Shown piece by piece: positions 6,456 through 6,480 of a stretch of DNA of 6,480 bases (position 1 is its first letter; each line of letters opens with the position of its first letter). The stretch is from an uncultured Erysipelotrichaceae bacterium (GTDB lineage: Bacteria > Bacillota_I > Bacilli_A > RF39 > UBA660): assembly GCA_902772675.1 (NCBI GenBank), contig CACYBN010000048.1, positions 1 to 6,480 of the forward strand, read 5' to 3'. The notes below the pieces were generated by a model. The model saw only the letters and a list, made by a program, of their open reading frames with translations. It did not search any database and was not told where the DNA came from. The position numbers were made by a program, and so were the translations under genes.

Positions 6456-6480
6456 GTATTTATTTTCCTATTGTGATAAA

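Noticed and set aside
6389..6480. Rex-type redox repressor site upstream of nfnA
   Set aside because: TTGTTA half-sites occur in direct orientation and a lone TCACAA occurs near the window end. No properly spaced inverted pair of the TTGTNA-N-TNACAA kind was found.

Overview
The window is very AT-rich, densely coded DNA from a low-GC Bacillota-type bacterium. Every supported gene lies on the minus strand. Tryptophan is encoded by TGG and the proteins read cleanly in the standard code. Start sites are preceded by Shine-Dalgarno sequences built on (A/G)GGTG(A/G). The gene content and AT bias would fit a small-genome member of the Bacilli (RF39 or Erysipelotrichales-like) or a Clostridia. This placement is inference, because the window carries no rRNA or other taxonomic marker.

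Read in the direction of transcription (high to low coordinates), the first unit is nfnA-nfnB. It encodes the two subunits of an NfnAB-type, electron-bifurcating ferredoxin:NADP+ oxidoreductase. The two genes are separated by a single base, and a clear hairpin terminator follows nfnB. The second unit is gltX (glutamyl-tRNA synthetase), cysS (cysteinyl-tRNA synthetase) and a small membrane-protein gene. That last gene overlaps the cysS stop codon by one base (TAATG) and is followed by a weaker terminator. The third unit, cut by the left edge, encodes a protein with an N-terminal zinc ribbon followed by an acidic, Val/Glu/Pro-rich repeat region.

The most unusual item is the small membrane protein at 574-1179. 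Its fold-level signature matches the YugP family of zinc-dependent membrane proteases, but all catalytic HExxH positions appear to be replaced (H to Y, E to L, H to N). The presumed downstream acidic ligand is Asp instead of Glu, and the usual hydrophobic C-terminal helix is missing. The reading frame is intact and coupled to cysS, so it looks like a pseudo-protease or one in slow decay. The repeat protein at the left edge shows a recent-looking internal duplication at the DNA level. The remaining genes are ordinary housekeeping or redox genes. I see no CRISPR array, tRNA, insertion sequence or phage gene, and no stretch over 300 bases without a gene.
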